A stretch of DNA of 33,704 nucleotides, taken from assembly GCA_028284885.1 (NCBI GenBank), contig JANQQW010000315.1, positions 1 to 33,704 of the forward strand, in the 5' to 3' direction. This document shows positions 1 to 8,527 of the stretch, piece by piece; the first letter of the stretch is position 1; each line of letters begins with the position of its first letter. The notes below the pieces were generated by a model, which saw nothing but the letters and a program-made list of their open reading frames with translations, was not told the origin of the DNA and made no database searches. The stretch is from Planctomycetaceae bacterium. GTDB lineage: Bacteria > Planctomycetota > Planctomycetia > Planctomycetales > Planctomycetaceae. The position numbers and the translations under genes are program-made.

Positions 1-2650
1 CCGACGCCGGGACGACCGGGATGCGCCCCTTCAGCTCCAGCTGCGTCGGCCGCAGGCAACGACCGTCGCGGCACGGCTGGTACTTCACCACCAGTTGCAG
101 CTCCTCGGTCTTCCCCGCCGCCGCGGCCGGGATCTCCAGCTCGCCGCGGACCAGCACGCTGCCCTCGTAGATCGAGATCGTCTCGTCGAGCCCCTCGTCG
201 ACGTACTTCTTCCCCTTGGGGTACTTCGCCGAGGCGAGCTTCACGCCGCTCGCCGACGTGACGAGCACCTCCACCGGCTTCATGTACTCCGGCTGCGGCG
301 GGTTCGCGTTCACGTGCCAGCCCTTCGCCACCTGCAGTTGGAACAGGATGCGACACTTCCCGCCCGCAGGCAGCTTGTCGTACTCGAGGAACGCCCGGGC
401 GGCGAGAATCTCGTCCTTCTTCGTCGTCGCCGGCTTCGAGTCCTCGCGACCGGATGCCGACTCGCCCTCCTCCTCCGGGAACTCCGCCGAGACGAGCTGC
501 ATCCGCGAGTCGCCCGTCGGCTGCGACCGGCGGTACCGGGACGGACCCGCGAGCCCGGTCTCCCGGGAACGGGGCGTCACGTTGGCACCGAAGTTCGGGT
601 CGTCGAGGTACTCACCCAAGGCGAGCGCCAACGTGGACGTGCCGACGGGGGCCCGCTCCAGGTCGGCGGCGAACGCGGCGAGCGTCTCGGCCGCTCGCGT
701 GCGGTAGTCGCGGACGCCGCTGATCGACGCGATCCGAATCAGGTTGCGGACCGAGACCGCGTTCGCCGCGGGCAGGGCGTCGTCGAACGCGAGCTTGATC
801 GGGACGACCAGCTCCTCGCCGTCTCGGGCGGTGTAGAAGAACCCGTGCCCGCGGTCGTCCCAGAACAGGTCGAGCTGCTCGTCGGTCAGCCGTCGGGCGG
901 CGTTGAACCACTTCTCCTCGCGCGTCGTCTCGTGGAGCGCCAGCAGCCCCTGCACGAGGTAGGCGTAGTCGTCCAGGTAGGCCACGTGCTCCGACCGGCC
1001 GTCGCGGTGGCTCCGCAGCAGGCGGCCCCGTTCGTCGCGGAGTTCGTTCAGCACGAACAGCGCCCCGTCGGCGGCGGCCCGCGTGTAGTCGTCCCGGCCC
1101 AGCACACGACCGGCTCGGGCGAGCGAGCCGATCATCAGGCCGTTCCAGGCTGTCAGGATCTTGTCGTCCGTCCGCGGCGGCTGTCGGCGACGTCGGTGCT
1201 CCAGCAGCGTCCGGCGGGCCTCGGCGAGGCGGCCCTCCAGCGCGGTCGTCGTCTCGCCCGTCGCCGAGGCGGGCGACTCCAGCGACCGCGGCCGGTGCAG
1301 CACGTGGCCCGACTCGAGCTCCGGCTGTCCCTCCAGGTCGTACGCCGTCGCGAACAGCGTCCAACCCTTCGGGCCCAGCACCCGCTCGACCTCGTCCCGC
1401 GACCAGACGTAGTACGCCCCCTCCACTCCTCCCTCGCTCTCGGCGTCGATCGCGGAGAGGAACCCGCCGCCGGCGTTGCGGAGGTGGGCGAGCGTGAAGT
1501 CGCAGATCCCCTCGGCGACGGCACGGTCCGCGGGCTCGTGGTCGATGCGGTACGCCTCGGTGTACGCCTCGGCGAGCTGGGCCTGGTCGTACAGCATCTT
1601 CTCGAAGTGCGGCACCTTCCACTGGCGGTCGGTGCTGTAGCGGTGGAAGCCGCCGCCGAGGTGGTCGTAGGTCCCGCCGGCGGCCATCGCGTCGAGCGTC
1701 GTCCGCAGCGCCGCCGCCGCCCGTGCATCGCCGAACCGCCGCACCCGGTACTGCAGCAACGCGAGCCGCGAGCCGACCGGGAACTTCGGGGCGTCCGGCT
1801 GCCCGGCGTCGTAGGCGAACCCGCCGTACTGGTCGTCGAACGAGGCGAGCAGCGCCTCGGCCGCGGCATCGGAGAGTTCGCGGTTCGACTCGATCTTCGC
1901 CAACGCGAGCGTCGGACTCAGCGTGCGCCGCATCTGGCCGACGAGCAGGTTCGAGAACTCCGTCACGGCCTCCTTCCGTTCCCGCCACAGGGTCACCACC
2001 CGCTCCGCGACGTCCGGGAAGCCGGGCCGGCCTTCCTTCCCCTCGGGCGGGAAGTACGTGCCGCCCAGGAACGGCTTGCCGTCCGGCGTGAGGAACAGCG
2101 ACATCGGCCAGCCGCCCCCCTGGTCCGACTCGACCGCCCGCAGGTACGTCAGCAACCCCGTCATGTAGACACGGTCCACGTCCGGCCGCTCCTCGCGGTC
2201 CACCTTCACGCAGACGAAGTTCTGGTTCATGTACCGGGCGATCTCGACGTCGGAGAAGACCCGTCGCTCCATCACGTGGCACCAGTGGCAGCTGCTGTAG
2301 CCGACCGACAGGAAGATCGGCTTGTCCTCACGTCGGGCCTTCTCGAACGCCTCGGCCCCCCACGGGTACCAGTCGACCGGGTTGTGGGCGTGCAGCAGCA
2401 GGTACGGACTGTTCGACCGAGCCAGCCGGTTCGTGTGCTCGTGCGCGACCGGCTCCGCCGGCTCCTGCGCCCGCTCCGACGAGACCGACTCGAAGTCGAA
2501 CGGCTCCGAGTCGACCGGCGGCCCCGGCTCGACGTCGTCCGCCCCCGAGAACGCACCCGGCATCCGGAGCTCCTCGCAGCCGACCAGCGACCCCGCGAGC
2601 AGCGGAATCAAGCACAGCGACCACGTCCACGCCGAAGAACGCACGACCAT
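1..2650 (-). CDS. YyaL/SSP411-type thioredoxin-domain lipoprotein fused to a DsbD N-terminal-like domain (partial, 3' end outside window)
   Basis: The frame starts at ATG 2650, with a GGAG Shine-Dalgarno about 6 nt upstream, and runs off the left edge without a stop. Residues 1-25 form a lipoprotein signal with lipobox LVGC (Cys25, then Glu-Glu). Residues about 80-200 are the DUF255/thioredoxin-like domain with the motif SSCHWCHVM (C121-x-x-C124). Residues about 200-650 resemble the six-hairpin glycosidase-like part of the YyaL/SSP411 family (motifs [24 protein letters not shown]). From about residue 740 the sequence changes to a DsbD-N-like beta domain ([10 protein letters not shown], then QPCRDGRC with two Cys near the edge). 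YyaL proteins normally end before such a domain, so this is a fusion. Family knowledge suggests a thiol redox or chaperone role at the cell surface; no substrate can be named. The family call is firm, the function is not. Confidence 0.88.
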   Translation of the reverse strand, partial: MVVRSSAWTWSLCLIPLLAGSLVGCEELRMPGAFSGADDVEPGPPVDSEPFDFESVSSERAQEPAEPVAHEHTNRLARSNSPYLLLHAHNPVDWYPWGAEAFEKARREDKPIFLSVGYSSCHWCHVMERRVFSDVEIARYMNQNFVCVKVDREERPDVDRVYMTGLLTYLRAVESDQGGGWPMSLFLTPDGKPFLGGTYFPPEGKEGRPGFPDVAERVVTLWRERKEAVTEFSNLLVGQMRRTLSPTLALAKIESNRELSDAAAEALLASFDDQYGGFAYDAGQPDAPKFPVGSRLALLQYRVRRFGDARAAAALRTTLDAMAAGGTYDHLGGGFHRYSTDRQWKVPHFEKMLYDQAQLAEAYTEAYRIDHEPADRAVAEGICDFTLAHLRNAGGGFLSAIDAESEGGVEGAYYVWSRDEVERVLGPKGWTLFATAYDLEGQPELESGHVLHRPRSLESPASATGETTTALEGRLAEARRTLLEHRRRRQPPRTDDKILTAWNGLMIGSLARAGRVLGRDDYTRAAADGALFVLNELRDERGRLLRSHRDGRSEHVAYLDDYAYLVQGLLALHETTREEKWFNAARRLTDEQLDLFWDDRGHGFFYTARDGEELVVPIKLAFDDALPAANAVSVRNLIRIASISGVRDYRTRAAETLAAFAADLERAPVGTSTLALALGEYLDDPNFGANVTPRSRETGLAGPSRYRRSQPTGDSRMQLVSAEFPEEEGESASGREDSKPATTKKDEILAARAFLEYDKLPAGGKCRILFQLQVAKGWHVNANPPQPEYMKPVEVLVTSASGVKLASAKYPKGKKYVDEGLDETISIYEGSVLVRGELEIPAAAAGKTEELQLVVKYQPCRDGRCLRPTQLELKGRIPVVPAS

Positions 2651-2821
2651 CACGATCTCCTGACCTCCCCCGCACACCGCCGCCGGAAGGTCCCCGCGAC
2701 GGGCCGGAGTTCCGAGGGAATTCCCGTTCTCCAGCGATGCTAACAGCAAGCCTGTTTTGCTGCTGCGCCGATTTTCGGGGGCCCCGTCGTCAGAGGAATT
2801 GGAGACTCCCAGCCGACTTGG

Positions 2822-3466
2822 CTACCAGTTCACGCACTGGCGGGTCTTTTCCAACCCACTCGCGAGAAGCCTGAGCGCAGAATCCGTGTAGATGTCGCGC
2901 GCAAGCTTCCACGCCTCCTGTTCGAGCGCGGCGTCATCGGTCGCCGCTGCAAGTACGAGCCGCCTCCAAGCTTCCGGTGGTCGCACACGATCGGGGACGA
3001 CCATCGGCCCCGCCCATTCGGTTGGGTCGTCAAGTGCGAACGCAAGGAACAGGTCGTGAATGTGGTCCCAGACAGACGTTGGAGTCTGTGCCAACGCGTA
3101 CAAGCGCGCTGAACAGCTTGCCCACGTAATGAGCGGCCTCTGCCTGCCGCAGCAGTCCGCGATCGACGCCATCCAGTCTCGGTTGCCGTACGCATCCAGC
3201 TCAGCCGACTGAGTCACCCACCCGAACAGCCCGCCGGGATCGCACAAATTCGGGATGTCGACACCGGGAGCGAGGCAAGCGTAGCCAGGGTGCATCCATC
3301 CAATCTCCAACTCGGGCGCGATCGCGAGTTCACGCAGGACGGTTTCGACGCTGGTGTGGACACTGGCGAAGTAGTGCGGAGAGAGTTGCCGCAGAATCGT
3401 GTCAAACGGTTCCGCCAAACACAGGATCTGTCCACCACCCCGCAGTTGTCGGCTGTCGATCTTCAT
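2822..3466 (-). CDS. Hypothetical protein, 214 aa
   Basis: I do not recognise this family. The chosen start is ATG 3466, which has GAGGA about 6 nt upstream; an in-frame GTG at 3478 would overlap the stop of the upstream dus gene. Only 8 nt separate it from that stop, so it is probably translated from the same message. The protein is soluble with no signal peptide or membrane segment. It is rich in Trp and Cys (about 8 Trp, 7 Cys) and has an alpha-helical C-terminal half. Its codon use is visibly less G+C rich than the neighbours, with more A/T-ending codons, which suggests later acquisition. The open frame, ribosome site and tight spacing support a real gene. Confidence 0.7.
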   Translation of the reverse strand: MKIDSRQLRGGGQILCLAEPFDTILRQLSPHYFASVHTSVETVLRELAIAPELEIGWMHPGYACLAPGVDIPNLCDPGGLFGWVTQSAELDAYGNRDWMASIADCCGRQRPLITWASCSARLYALAQTPTSVWDHIHDLFLAFALDDPTEWAGPMVVPDRVRPPEAWRRLVLAAATDDAALEQEAWKLARDIYTDSALRLLASGLEKTRQCVNW

Positions 3467-3474
3467 TGAAGTCC

Positions 3475-4506
3475 TCACCAGCGCTCCACCGGCCCGTTCG
3501 GCACTCGGACGAGAGCCGTCGCGACGTCACTCTCCCGTTCGCCGTGCCGCTGGCGGATCTCGGTGGCGATGCCGTCGAACTCGTTGAGGGACTCGCAGCG
3601 GCGGAGGCGGTCTTCGAGGTCCTCGGGGATGCCGAGCCGGGCGCCGTACCAGCCGGCGAACTTGCGGAACATCAGGCAGCCGTGCGGGCCGTGCTGCTCG
3701 TGCACGAGGCGGTAGTGGCGGACGAGGAAGTCGATCTGCTCGTCGGGCGAGGGATTCACGTCGTCCGGCTGGCCGTGCACGAGGCGTTCGAGCCGCCGGA
3801 AGATCCACGGGTCGAGCATCGCCCCGCGGCCGATGGCGACGGCGTCGCAGCCGGTCACCCGTCGCATGTGGATCGCGTCCGCGGGCGAGCGGACGTCGCC
3901 GTTCCCGACGACCGGCATCGAGTCGACCGCCTCGACCGTCTCGCGGATGCCGTCGAGGTTCACCTCGCCGTGGAACCCCTGCGACCGCGTGCGGCCGTGC
4001 ACGGTGACGGCCGCCACGCCGAGTCGTTCGAACTCGCGGGCGAGGGCCGGGGCGGTCAGGTTCTCGCGGTCCCAGCCGAGCCGCATCTTGACGGTCACCG
4101 GCACCTCGACGGCCGCGAGGACCGCCTCGACCACGCCGCAGGCGCCGCCCGTGTCGCACATCATGCGGGCACCGCCGCCGCGGCCGTTCACCTTGGCCAT
4201 CGGGCAGCCCATGTTGAGGTCGATCGCCTCGAACCCCATCTCGACGAGCCGCCGGGCCGCCGCGACGAGGTGCTCCGTCACGCCGCTGAAGATTTGCACG
4301 GTCAGCGGCCGGTCGGCCGGGCTGGTCGCGACGAGGTCGAGCGCCTTCTTCTTCCCGGCGACCAGCATGGTCGCCAGCACGAGGTCCGTCGTCGCCAGCC
4401 CGAGCCCGCCGATCTCGCGGAGGACGGTACGGAACCCGAGGTGCGTGTACCCGGCCAGCGGCGCGAGGAAGTACCGCGACGACAGCCGCCGCCCGCCGAT
4501 CGTGAT
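3475..4506 (-). CDS. dus: tRNA-dihydrouridine synthase (DusB-like), apparent AUC start
   Basis: FMN enzyme that reduces uridine to dihydrouridine in tRNA D-loops. The TIM barrel carries the family motifs: LAPLAGYTHLGFR near the N-terminus (FMN binding), NMGCPMAKVN with the catalytic Cys, VTVHGRTRSQG, VVGNGDV and IGRGAM. No ATG, GTG or TTG lies upstream of the APLAG motif before the coding region of the preceding gene. The codon aligning with the first Met of DusB proteins is ATC at 4506-4504, preceded at 8 nt by a perfect AGGAGG (4520-4515). Taken from there the protein is 343 aa, the normal family length. It lies 50 nt after the DUF1080 gene and 8 nt before a hypothetical gene, all on the minus strand. 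The family is certain; the subfamily (DusA/B/C) is inferred from DusB-like motifs. Confidence 0.9.
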   Translation of the reverse strand: MTIGGRRLSSRYFLAPLAGYTHLGFRTVLREIGGLGLATTDLVLATMLVAGKKKALDLVATSPADRPLTVQIFSGVTEHLVAAARRLVEMGFEAIDLNMGCPMAKVNGRGGGARMMCDTGGACGVVEAVLAAVEVPVTVKMRLGWDRENLTAPALAREFERLGVAAVTVHGRTRSQGFHGEVNLDGIRETVEAVDSMPVVGNGDVRSPADAIHMRRVTGCDAVAIGRGAMLDPWIFRRLERLVHGQPDDVNPSPDEQIDFLVRHYRLVHEQHGPHGCLMFRKFAGWYGARLGIPEDLEDRLRRCESLNEFDGIATEIRQRHGERESDVATALVRVPNGPVERW

Positions 4507-4520
4507 CGACGGATCCTCCT
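4504..4520 (-). promoter_or_regulatory. Shine-Dalgarno AGGAGG and presumed AUC initiation codon of dus
   Basis: AGGAGG at 4520-4515 on the minus strand is followed by 8 nt and then ATC (4506-4504). This is the only position giving a protein whose first residues align with the DusB N-terminus. Using the next GTG or ATG downstream would delete the FMN-binding APLAG motif. Confidence 0.55.
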
Positions 4521-4556
4521 CGCCGAACGGCCGGGCGTTCGCCGTCGGCTCCGCGA

Positions 4557-5228
4557 TCAGAGCGGCTTCACCTTGACGTTCCGGTACCACACCTTCGCCC
4601 CGTGGTCCTGGAAGCCCAGGAACCCCTTCCGCGGGAAGTCCTTGATGGCCGCCTTGTACTTGTGCTTGCTGCCGTCGAGCCGCTTGCCGGGCTCGGTCCA
4701 CTCGTCGACGTTCATCTCGTTGACGACCTTGCCGTTCGACTCGACGGTGATGTGGGGCCCCTTGCACGTGATGACGACAGTGTTCCACTCGCCGGCCGGC
4801 CTGCGGTTGTTCTCGGTCGGGGCCTGCAGGTCGTAGATGCTGCCCCAGCCGTTCTTGGTGAGGCCGTCGTTGGTGAGGACCTGCACCTCGAAGCCGGTCT
4901 GCACGGGGTTCTTGGGGTCGCCGATGCGGAAGAAGATGCCGGAGTTGCACTTCTCGGGGGTCTTCACGTCGCAGGAGAAGACGAAGTCGCCGAACTCCTT
5001 CTCGTGAATCAGGATGTACCCGCCCGACTTGTAGGGGACGAGGGTCCCGTCCTCGACGATCGTCTTGGCCGGGTCCTTGCCGTTGTTGCAGATCCAGCCC
5101 TCGGTCGTGCTGCCGTCGAACAGCAGCATCCACCCGTCCGCCTTCTCCTTCCCGCTGAGCGTGTTCGGCTCGCCGGCGAGCAGCGGCACGGCGGAGAGGA
5201 CGAGCAGCAGCGTGACAACGGACTTCAT
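4557..5228 (-). CDS. Secreted DUF1080 (3-keto-disaccharide hydrolase-type) protein
   Basis: A 223-aa protein with a Sec signal peptide (Met-Lys, a hydrophobic run, cleavage probable after LLAG at about residue 19). The rest is one DUF1080 concanavalin/laminin-G-like beta sandwich. Typical features are W-LLFDG--T-GW near the N-terminus, a central CNSGIFFRIG, the GFEVQV strand, and a C-terminal GFLGFQDHGAKVWYRNVKVKPL-type end. The family is greatly expanded in Planctomycetota and includes 3-keto-glycoside hydrolases; which sugar is attacked here cannot be read. Start ATG 5228 has GGAG about 9 nt upstream and gives a clean signal peptide; longer upstream extensions in frame do not. It is the first gene of a minus-strand run with dus and diverges from the TIR-NB-ARC gene. 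Confidence 0.9.
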   Translation of the reverse strand: MKSVVTLLLVLSAVPLLAGEPNTLSGKEKADGWMLLFDGSTTEGWICNNGKDPAKTIVEDGTLVPYKSGGYILIHEKEFGDFVFSCDVKTPEKCNSGIFFRIGDPKNPVQTGFEVQVLTNDGLTKNGWGSIYDLQAPTENNRRPAGEWNTVVITCKGPHITVESNGKVVNEMNVDEWTEPGKRLDGSKHKYKAAIKDFPRKGFLGFQDHGAKVWYRNVKVKPL

Positions 5229-5428
5229 GGCAGGGACTCCGAGGTGGGGCGTGACGAAGTCATCGTCCCCGTGACCACGCCGCCCGTCAAGCAGATCGGG
5301 GACCGCGTGGCCGGGTCTGGACCGTGGGGAGGACCCGGCTGGTCGCCGCTTCACACCGCGAGCGTGGATCTGCGTACCGAGGTGCGACAGAATCGGTCTC
5401 TCTGAACGCGCGGCCACGGGGCTTCATC

Positions 5429-7837
5429 TTGGGCGACTTCGAGTACGACTTCTTCATCAGCCGCGCCGGGGCGGACAAGGAGGTCGCGGTCCGCATCGCC
5501 GACCTGCTCGTCGCGGCAGGGAGGAAGGTCTACATCCAGGACTACGACTTCGCGATTGGGCACGACTTCCTCGAACGGATGGAGAACGGACTCGGTCGGA
5601 GTCGACGGGTGCTCTCCGTCGTCTCGGAGGCGTACTTCGACGAGTCCCGGTTTACGTTGCCGGAGTTGCGGGCCGCGTTTCGCAAGGACCCCAGCGGCCG
5701 GGAGCGGCGGCTCGTCATCGTGCGCGCGGCCGACTGCACGATTCCAGACCCCTACGGCTCTCGGGTCTTCGATGACCTGTTCGACCGCGACGACGAGACG
5801 TTCGAGCAGACCGTCGCCGACTTGGCGGCGGCTTTCGGGGAGAACGTCTCGGAAGTGGCAGCGGAGAAGGTGTCGGCGACCGGGCCGTCGGTCTGGAACG
5901 TGCCGTTGCCGAACGAGCACTTCACCGGTCGGCGGGCGTTGCTGGACGAACTGGGACGGCGGCTGGACAGCGAGGCGACGATGGCCGTCACGCAGTCGGC
6001 CGCCATGCACGGGATGGGGGGCGTCGGCAAGACGCAGGTCGCCCTCCGCTTCTGCTACGAGCACGCGGCCGAGTACGACCTCGTCTGGTGGATCGACGCG
6101 GAGACGGAGGCCGAGACCGACTTCGCCGCGCTCGCCGACGAGGTCGGAGTCGAGGCGCCGCCCGGCACGGACCAGCGGGAGGTCGTCGCGGCCGTCCGGA
6201 AGGCGCTCGAACAACGGGACCGTTGGCTGCTCGTGTTCGACAACGCCGAGAAGCCGGAGGCGATCCGGGAGCTGCGGCCGCAGTTCGGCGGGCACGTCCT
6301 CGTCACGTCTCGCAACCCGAAGTGGGGGAAGACGGCCGGGACGCTGTCGGTCGAGACGTGGACGCGGCCCGAGAGCGTCGAGTTCCTCGCGACGGCGACC
6401 GGTCGCGACGAACCGGACGCGGCCGACGCGCTCGCCGCGGAGTTGGGGGACCTCCCGCTCGCGTTGGCCCAAGCGGCCGGCTACGTCGAGGCGACCGGCT
6501 TCACGCTCGCCGAGTACCTGGAGGAGTACCTGGACCGCCGTGAGGCGTTGTGGGCGCAGGAGGCCGCTCCGGAGGACTACGCGAAAACGGTGGCGACGAC
6601 CTGGGAGTTGTCACGGCAGGAGATCGGCGACGGCGTGGACGTGCTGCGACTCTGCGCGTTCCTGGCCCCGGAGGGCATCACCCGCGAACTGCTGGCGGCC
6701 CGTCCCGAGGCGTTGCCGAAGAAGCTCGCGAAGACGTTGACGGACGCCCTCGCGTTCAACAAGGTCGTCGCCCGACTGCGGCGGTTCTCGCTGGTGACGG
6801 CCGAAGGGGGCGTGCTGTCGGTCCACCGACTGCTGCAAGCGGTCGTCCGGGACGGGATCCGCAAGCAGGACCGCGAGGACTGGCTCGAGCGAGCGGCGAG
6901 AACGGTCTACGCGGCCGTCCCGTACGACCAGAACGTCCCCGAAACGTGGGGGCCCTCGGCGCAGATGGTGACACACGCGATGGCCGTCGACGGGCACGCG
7001 AAGACGGTCCGTTTGGAAGGCAATCCCGTGGGGCGTGCGCTCGACGAAAGTGGGCAGGCACTTCACGACTTGGGGCAATACTCGTTGGCGCGCGAAGTAC
7101 TCTTGAGCGCTGTTGAGGTCGCCAGAACGGACCTCGGCGACGAACACGTGGACGTCGCGACGAGTTGCTCGAATCTGGCGCTGGTGGAGAAGGACCTGGG
7201 GAACCTCGGGGAGGCGAAACGGCTGCTGGAACGGGCCGTCGAGAGCGGGACGGAGGCGTTCGAGGCGGACCACCCGACACTGGCGGTGAGGTACTCGAAT
7301 CTGGCGGTGGTGGAGCGGGACCTGGGGAACCTCGGGGAGGCGAAACGGCTGCTGGAACGGGCCATTGAGATCGAGGAGCAGGCGTTCGAGGCGGACCACC
7401 CAACGCTGGCGAGCAGCTACTCGAACCTGGCAATGGTGGAGCAGGGCCTGGGGAACGTCCGGGAGGCGAAACGGCTGATGGGACGGGCCGTCGAGATCGA
7501 GGAGCAGGCGTTTGCGGCGGACCACCCGACGCTGGCGGTCAGCTACTCGAACCTGGCGACGGTGGAGCAGGGCCTGGGGAACCTCGGGGAGGCGAAGCGG
7601 CTGCTGGAACGAGCCGTCGAGATCAAGGAGCGGGTGTTCGAGGCGGACCACCCATCGCTCGCGTTCACTTACAACAATCTCGCAGATGTTCTTTGGCGTC
7701 TTGGGGAGCATGACGCCGCGCGGTTGCACTGGCGCACGGCCTACCGGATCTTCTCGACGAGGCTCGGGGTTGAGCACCCGAACACGAAGGTCGTTGCCGA
7801 GTGGCTGCGGGCGTACGACCCCGACTTCGACGGCTGA
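5429..7837 (+). CDS. TIR - NB-ARC - TPR protein (bacterial NLR/STAND-type, candidate anti-phage sensor)
   Basis: About 802 aa from TTG 5429 (GGGG 8 nt upstream). GTG 5324 would add 35 residues of non-conserved sequence before the TIR strand. Residues 4-150: TIR domain (EYDFFISRAGADK, then DYDFAIGHDFLERME and SVVSEAYFDES), with Glu79 in the position expected for the NADase glutamate. Residues about 165-500: NB-ARC ATPase, with the entry motif FTGRRALLDEL, Walker A GMGGVGKT at 195-202, Walker B WLLVFDNAE, sensor LVTSRNPKW and a GLPL-type LGDLPLALAQAAGY. Residues about 540-795: kinesin-light-chain-like TPRs of 42 aa, four nearly identical. In characterised bacterial relatives, TPR recognition drives oligomerisation and TIR NAD+ cleavage. 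This protein's trigger is unknown. It stands alone between unrelated genes, with G+C like the host. It converges on the sigma gene with a 3-nt gap. Confidence 0.92.
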   Translation: MGDFEYDFFISRAGADKEVAVRIADLLVAAGRKVYIQDYDFAIGHDFLERMENGLGRSRRVLSVVSEAYFDESRFTLPELRAAFRKDPSGRERRLVIVRAADCTIPDPYGSRVFDDLFDRDDETFEQTVADLAAAFGENVSEVAAEKVSATGPSVWNVPLPNEHFTGRRALLDELGRRLDSEATMAVTQSAAMHGMGGVGKTQVALRFCYEHAAEYDLVWWIDAETEAETDFAALADEVGVEAPPGTDQREVVAAVRKALEQRDRWLLVFDNAEKPEAIRELRPQFGGHVLVTSRNPKWGKTAGTLSVETWTRPESVEFLATATGRDEPDAADALAAELGDLPLALAQAAGYVEATGFTLAEYLEEYLDRREALWAQEAAPEDYAKTVATTWELSRQEIGDGVDVLRLCAFLAPEGITRELLAARPEALPKKLAKTLTDALAFNKVVARLRRFSLVTAEGGVLSVHRLLQAVVRDGIRKQDREDWLERAARTVYAAVPYDQNVPETWGPSAQMVTHAMAVDGHAKTVRLEGNPVGRALDESGQALHDLGQYSLAREVLLSAVEVARTDLGDEHVDVATSCSNLALVEKDLGNLGEAKRLLERAVESGTEAFEADHPTLAVRYSNLAVVERDLGNLGEAKRLLERAIEIEEQAFEADHPTLASSYSNLAMVEQGLGNVREAKRLMGRAVEIEEQAFAADHPTLAVSYSNLATVEQGLGNLGEAKRLLERAVEIKERVFEADHPSLAFTYNNLADVLWRLGEHDAARLHWRTAYRIFSTRLGVEHPNTKVVAEWLRAYDPDFDG
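7171..7674 (+). repeat. Four tandem 126-bp direct repeats encoding TPR units
   Basis: Copies begin at 7171, 7297, 7423 and 7549, each exactly 126 bp (42 codons). They share long identical stretches such as gaggcgaaacggctgctgga and gaggcggaccaccc. A fifth, diverged unit follows from 7675. The high nucleotide identity between copies indicates recent duplication or gene conversion inside the gene. Confidence 0.93.
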
Positions 7838-7840
7838 CGC

Positions 7841-8491
7841 TCAGTCGAGGTCGGACTGGGGGGCGCGGAGGCTTTCGAAGAGGCTGTCGTCGCCGAGGAG
7901 CTTCTGCAGCTTCTGCAGCGAGCGGGTCAGCAGCACGCGGGTCGCGCCGTCGGTCCGGCCGAGGCGTTCGGCGATCTCCTTCGACGGCAGGTTCAGCACG
8001 TACCGCATACGGAGTGCCTCGCGGTTGTCGTCGGCGAGCTGCTCGAGGGCCTCGGCCAGCTTGAACTCCCGCTCGCCCCGCTTGAACGCACTGCTGGGCG
8101 TGGTCATCGTCACGGAGAGGACGTCGAGCAGGCCGCCCCCCTCGCCGCTGCGGCTGCCGGCCTGCAGGGCGACCTCCTTGTCCGCGTTCCGCTTCTGGGC
8201 GAAGAAGCGGCGGTGGGCGTCGATGATCCGCCGCTCGGCCAGTCGGCAGAGCCACGAGAACGGGTCGCGGTCGCCGAGCTCGATCTCGTCGAGGGCCGAC
8301 ATCGCCGAGAGAGCGACCTCCTGGAGGACGTCGTCCGGCTCGATCTTCCGCTTCAGCTGGTCGCTGGTGTTCTTCTCGATGAAGCTGAGCAGCGGCCGTC
8401 GCTTCAGTTCGAGGAACTCCGCCATCGCGTCCTCGTCACCCTGCTTCAGCCGGGCGACCAGTTCCTCCTCGGCAGCTTCGGCGTCGTCCAC
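7841..8491 (-). CDS. Sigma-70 family (ECF-type) RNA polymerase sigma factor
   Basis: 216 aa from GTG 8491. Region 2 spans about residues 10-95 (EPDDVLQEVALSAMSALDEI for core binding, then DPFSWLCRLAERRIIDAHRR for -10 recognition). After a linker, region 4 spans about 150-205 with a helix-turn-helix (LPSKEIAERLGRTDGATRVLLTRS). There is no region 1.1 or 3, so it is an ECF-like factor; it resembles the planctomycete ECF groups. It lies 36 nt downstream of the vWA membrane protein gene on the same strand and is probably co-transcribed, so the vWA protein is a candidate regulator of its activity (inference). A weak GAGA lies about 10 nt before the GTG. Confidence 0.9.
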   Translation of the reverse strand: MDDAEAAEEELVARLKQGDEDAMAEFLELKRRPLLSFIEKNTSDQLKRKIEPDDVLQEVALSAMSALDEIELGDRDPFSWLCRLAERRIIDAHRRFFAQKRNADKEVALQAGSRSGEGGGLLDVLSVTMTTPSSAFKRGEREFKLAEALEQLADDNREALRMRYVLNLPSKEIAERLGRTDGATRVLLTRSLQKLQKLLGDDSLFESLRAPQSDLD

Positions 8492-8527
8492 GGGGACGTC
8501 TCTCGGTGGCGAGGTTCGCGACGCGAC

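Noticed and set aside
95-2743. Plus-strand open frame of 882 codons
   Set aside because: Antisense to the YyaL-like lipoprotein gene, which has the motifs and ribosome site.
2776-2788. GGGGGCCCC hairpin as terminator of the hypothetical gene
   Set aside because: On the minus strand it is followed by A residues instead of T, and the loop would be 1 nt.
5324-5428. 35-residue extension of the TIR-NB-ARC protein from GTG 5324
   Set aside because: The residues are not TIR-like; TTG 5429 directly precedes the first TIR strand.
7171-7674. Possible CRISPR array (regular repeats)
   Set aside because: The repeats are 126 bp, in frame, with no spacer pattern, and encode TPRs.
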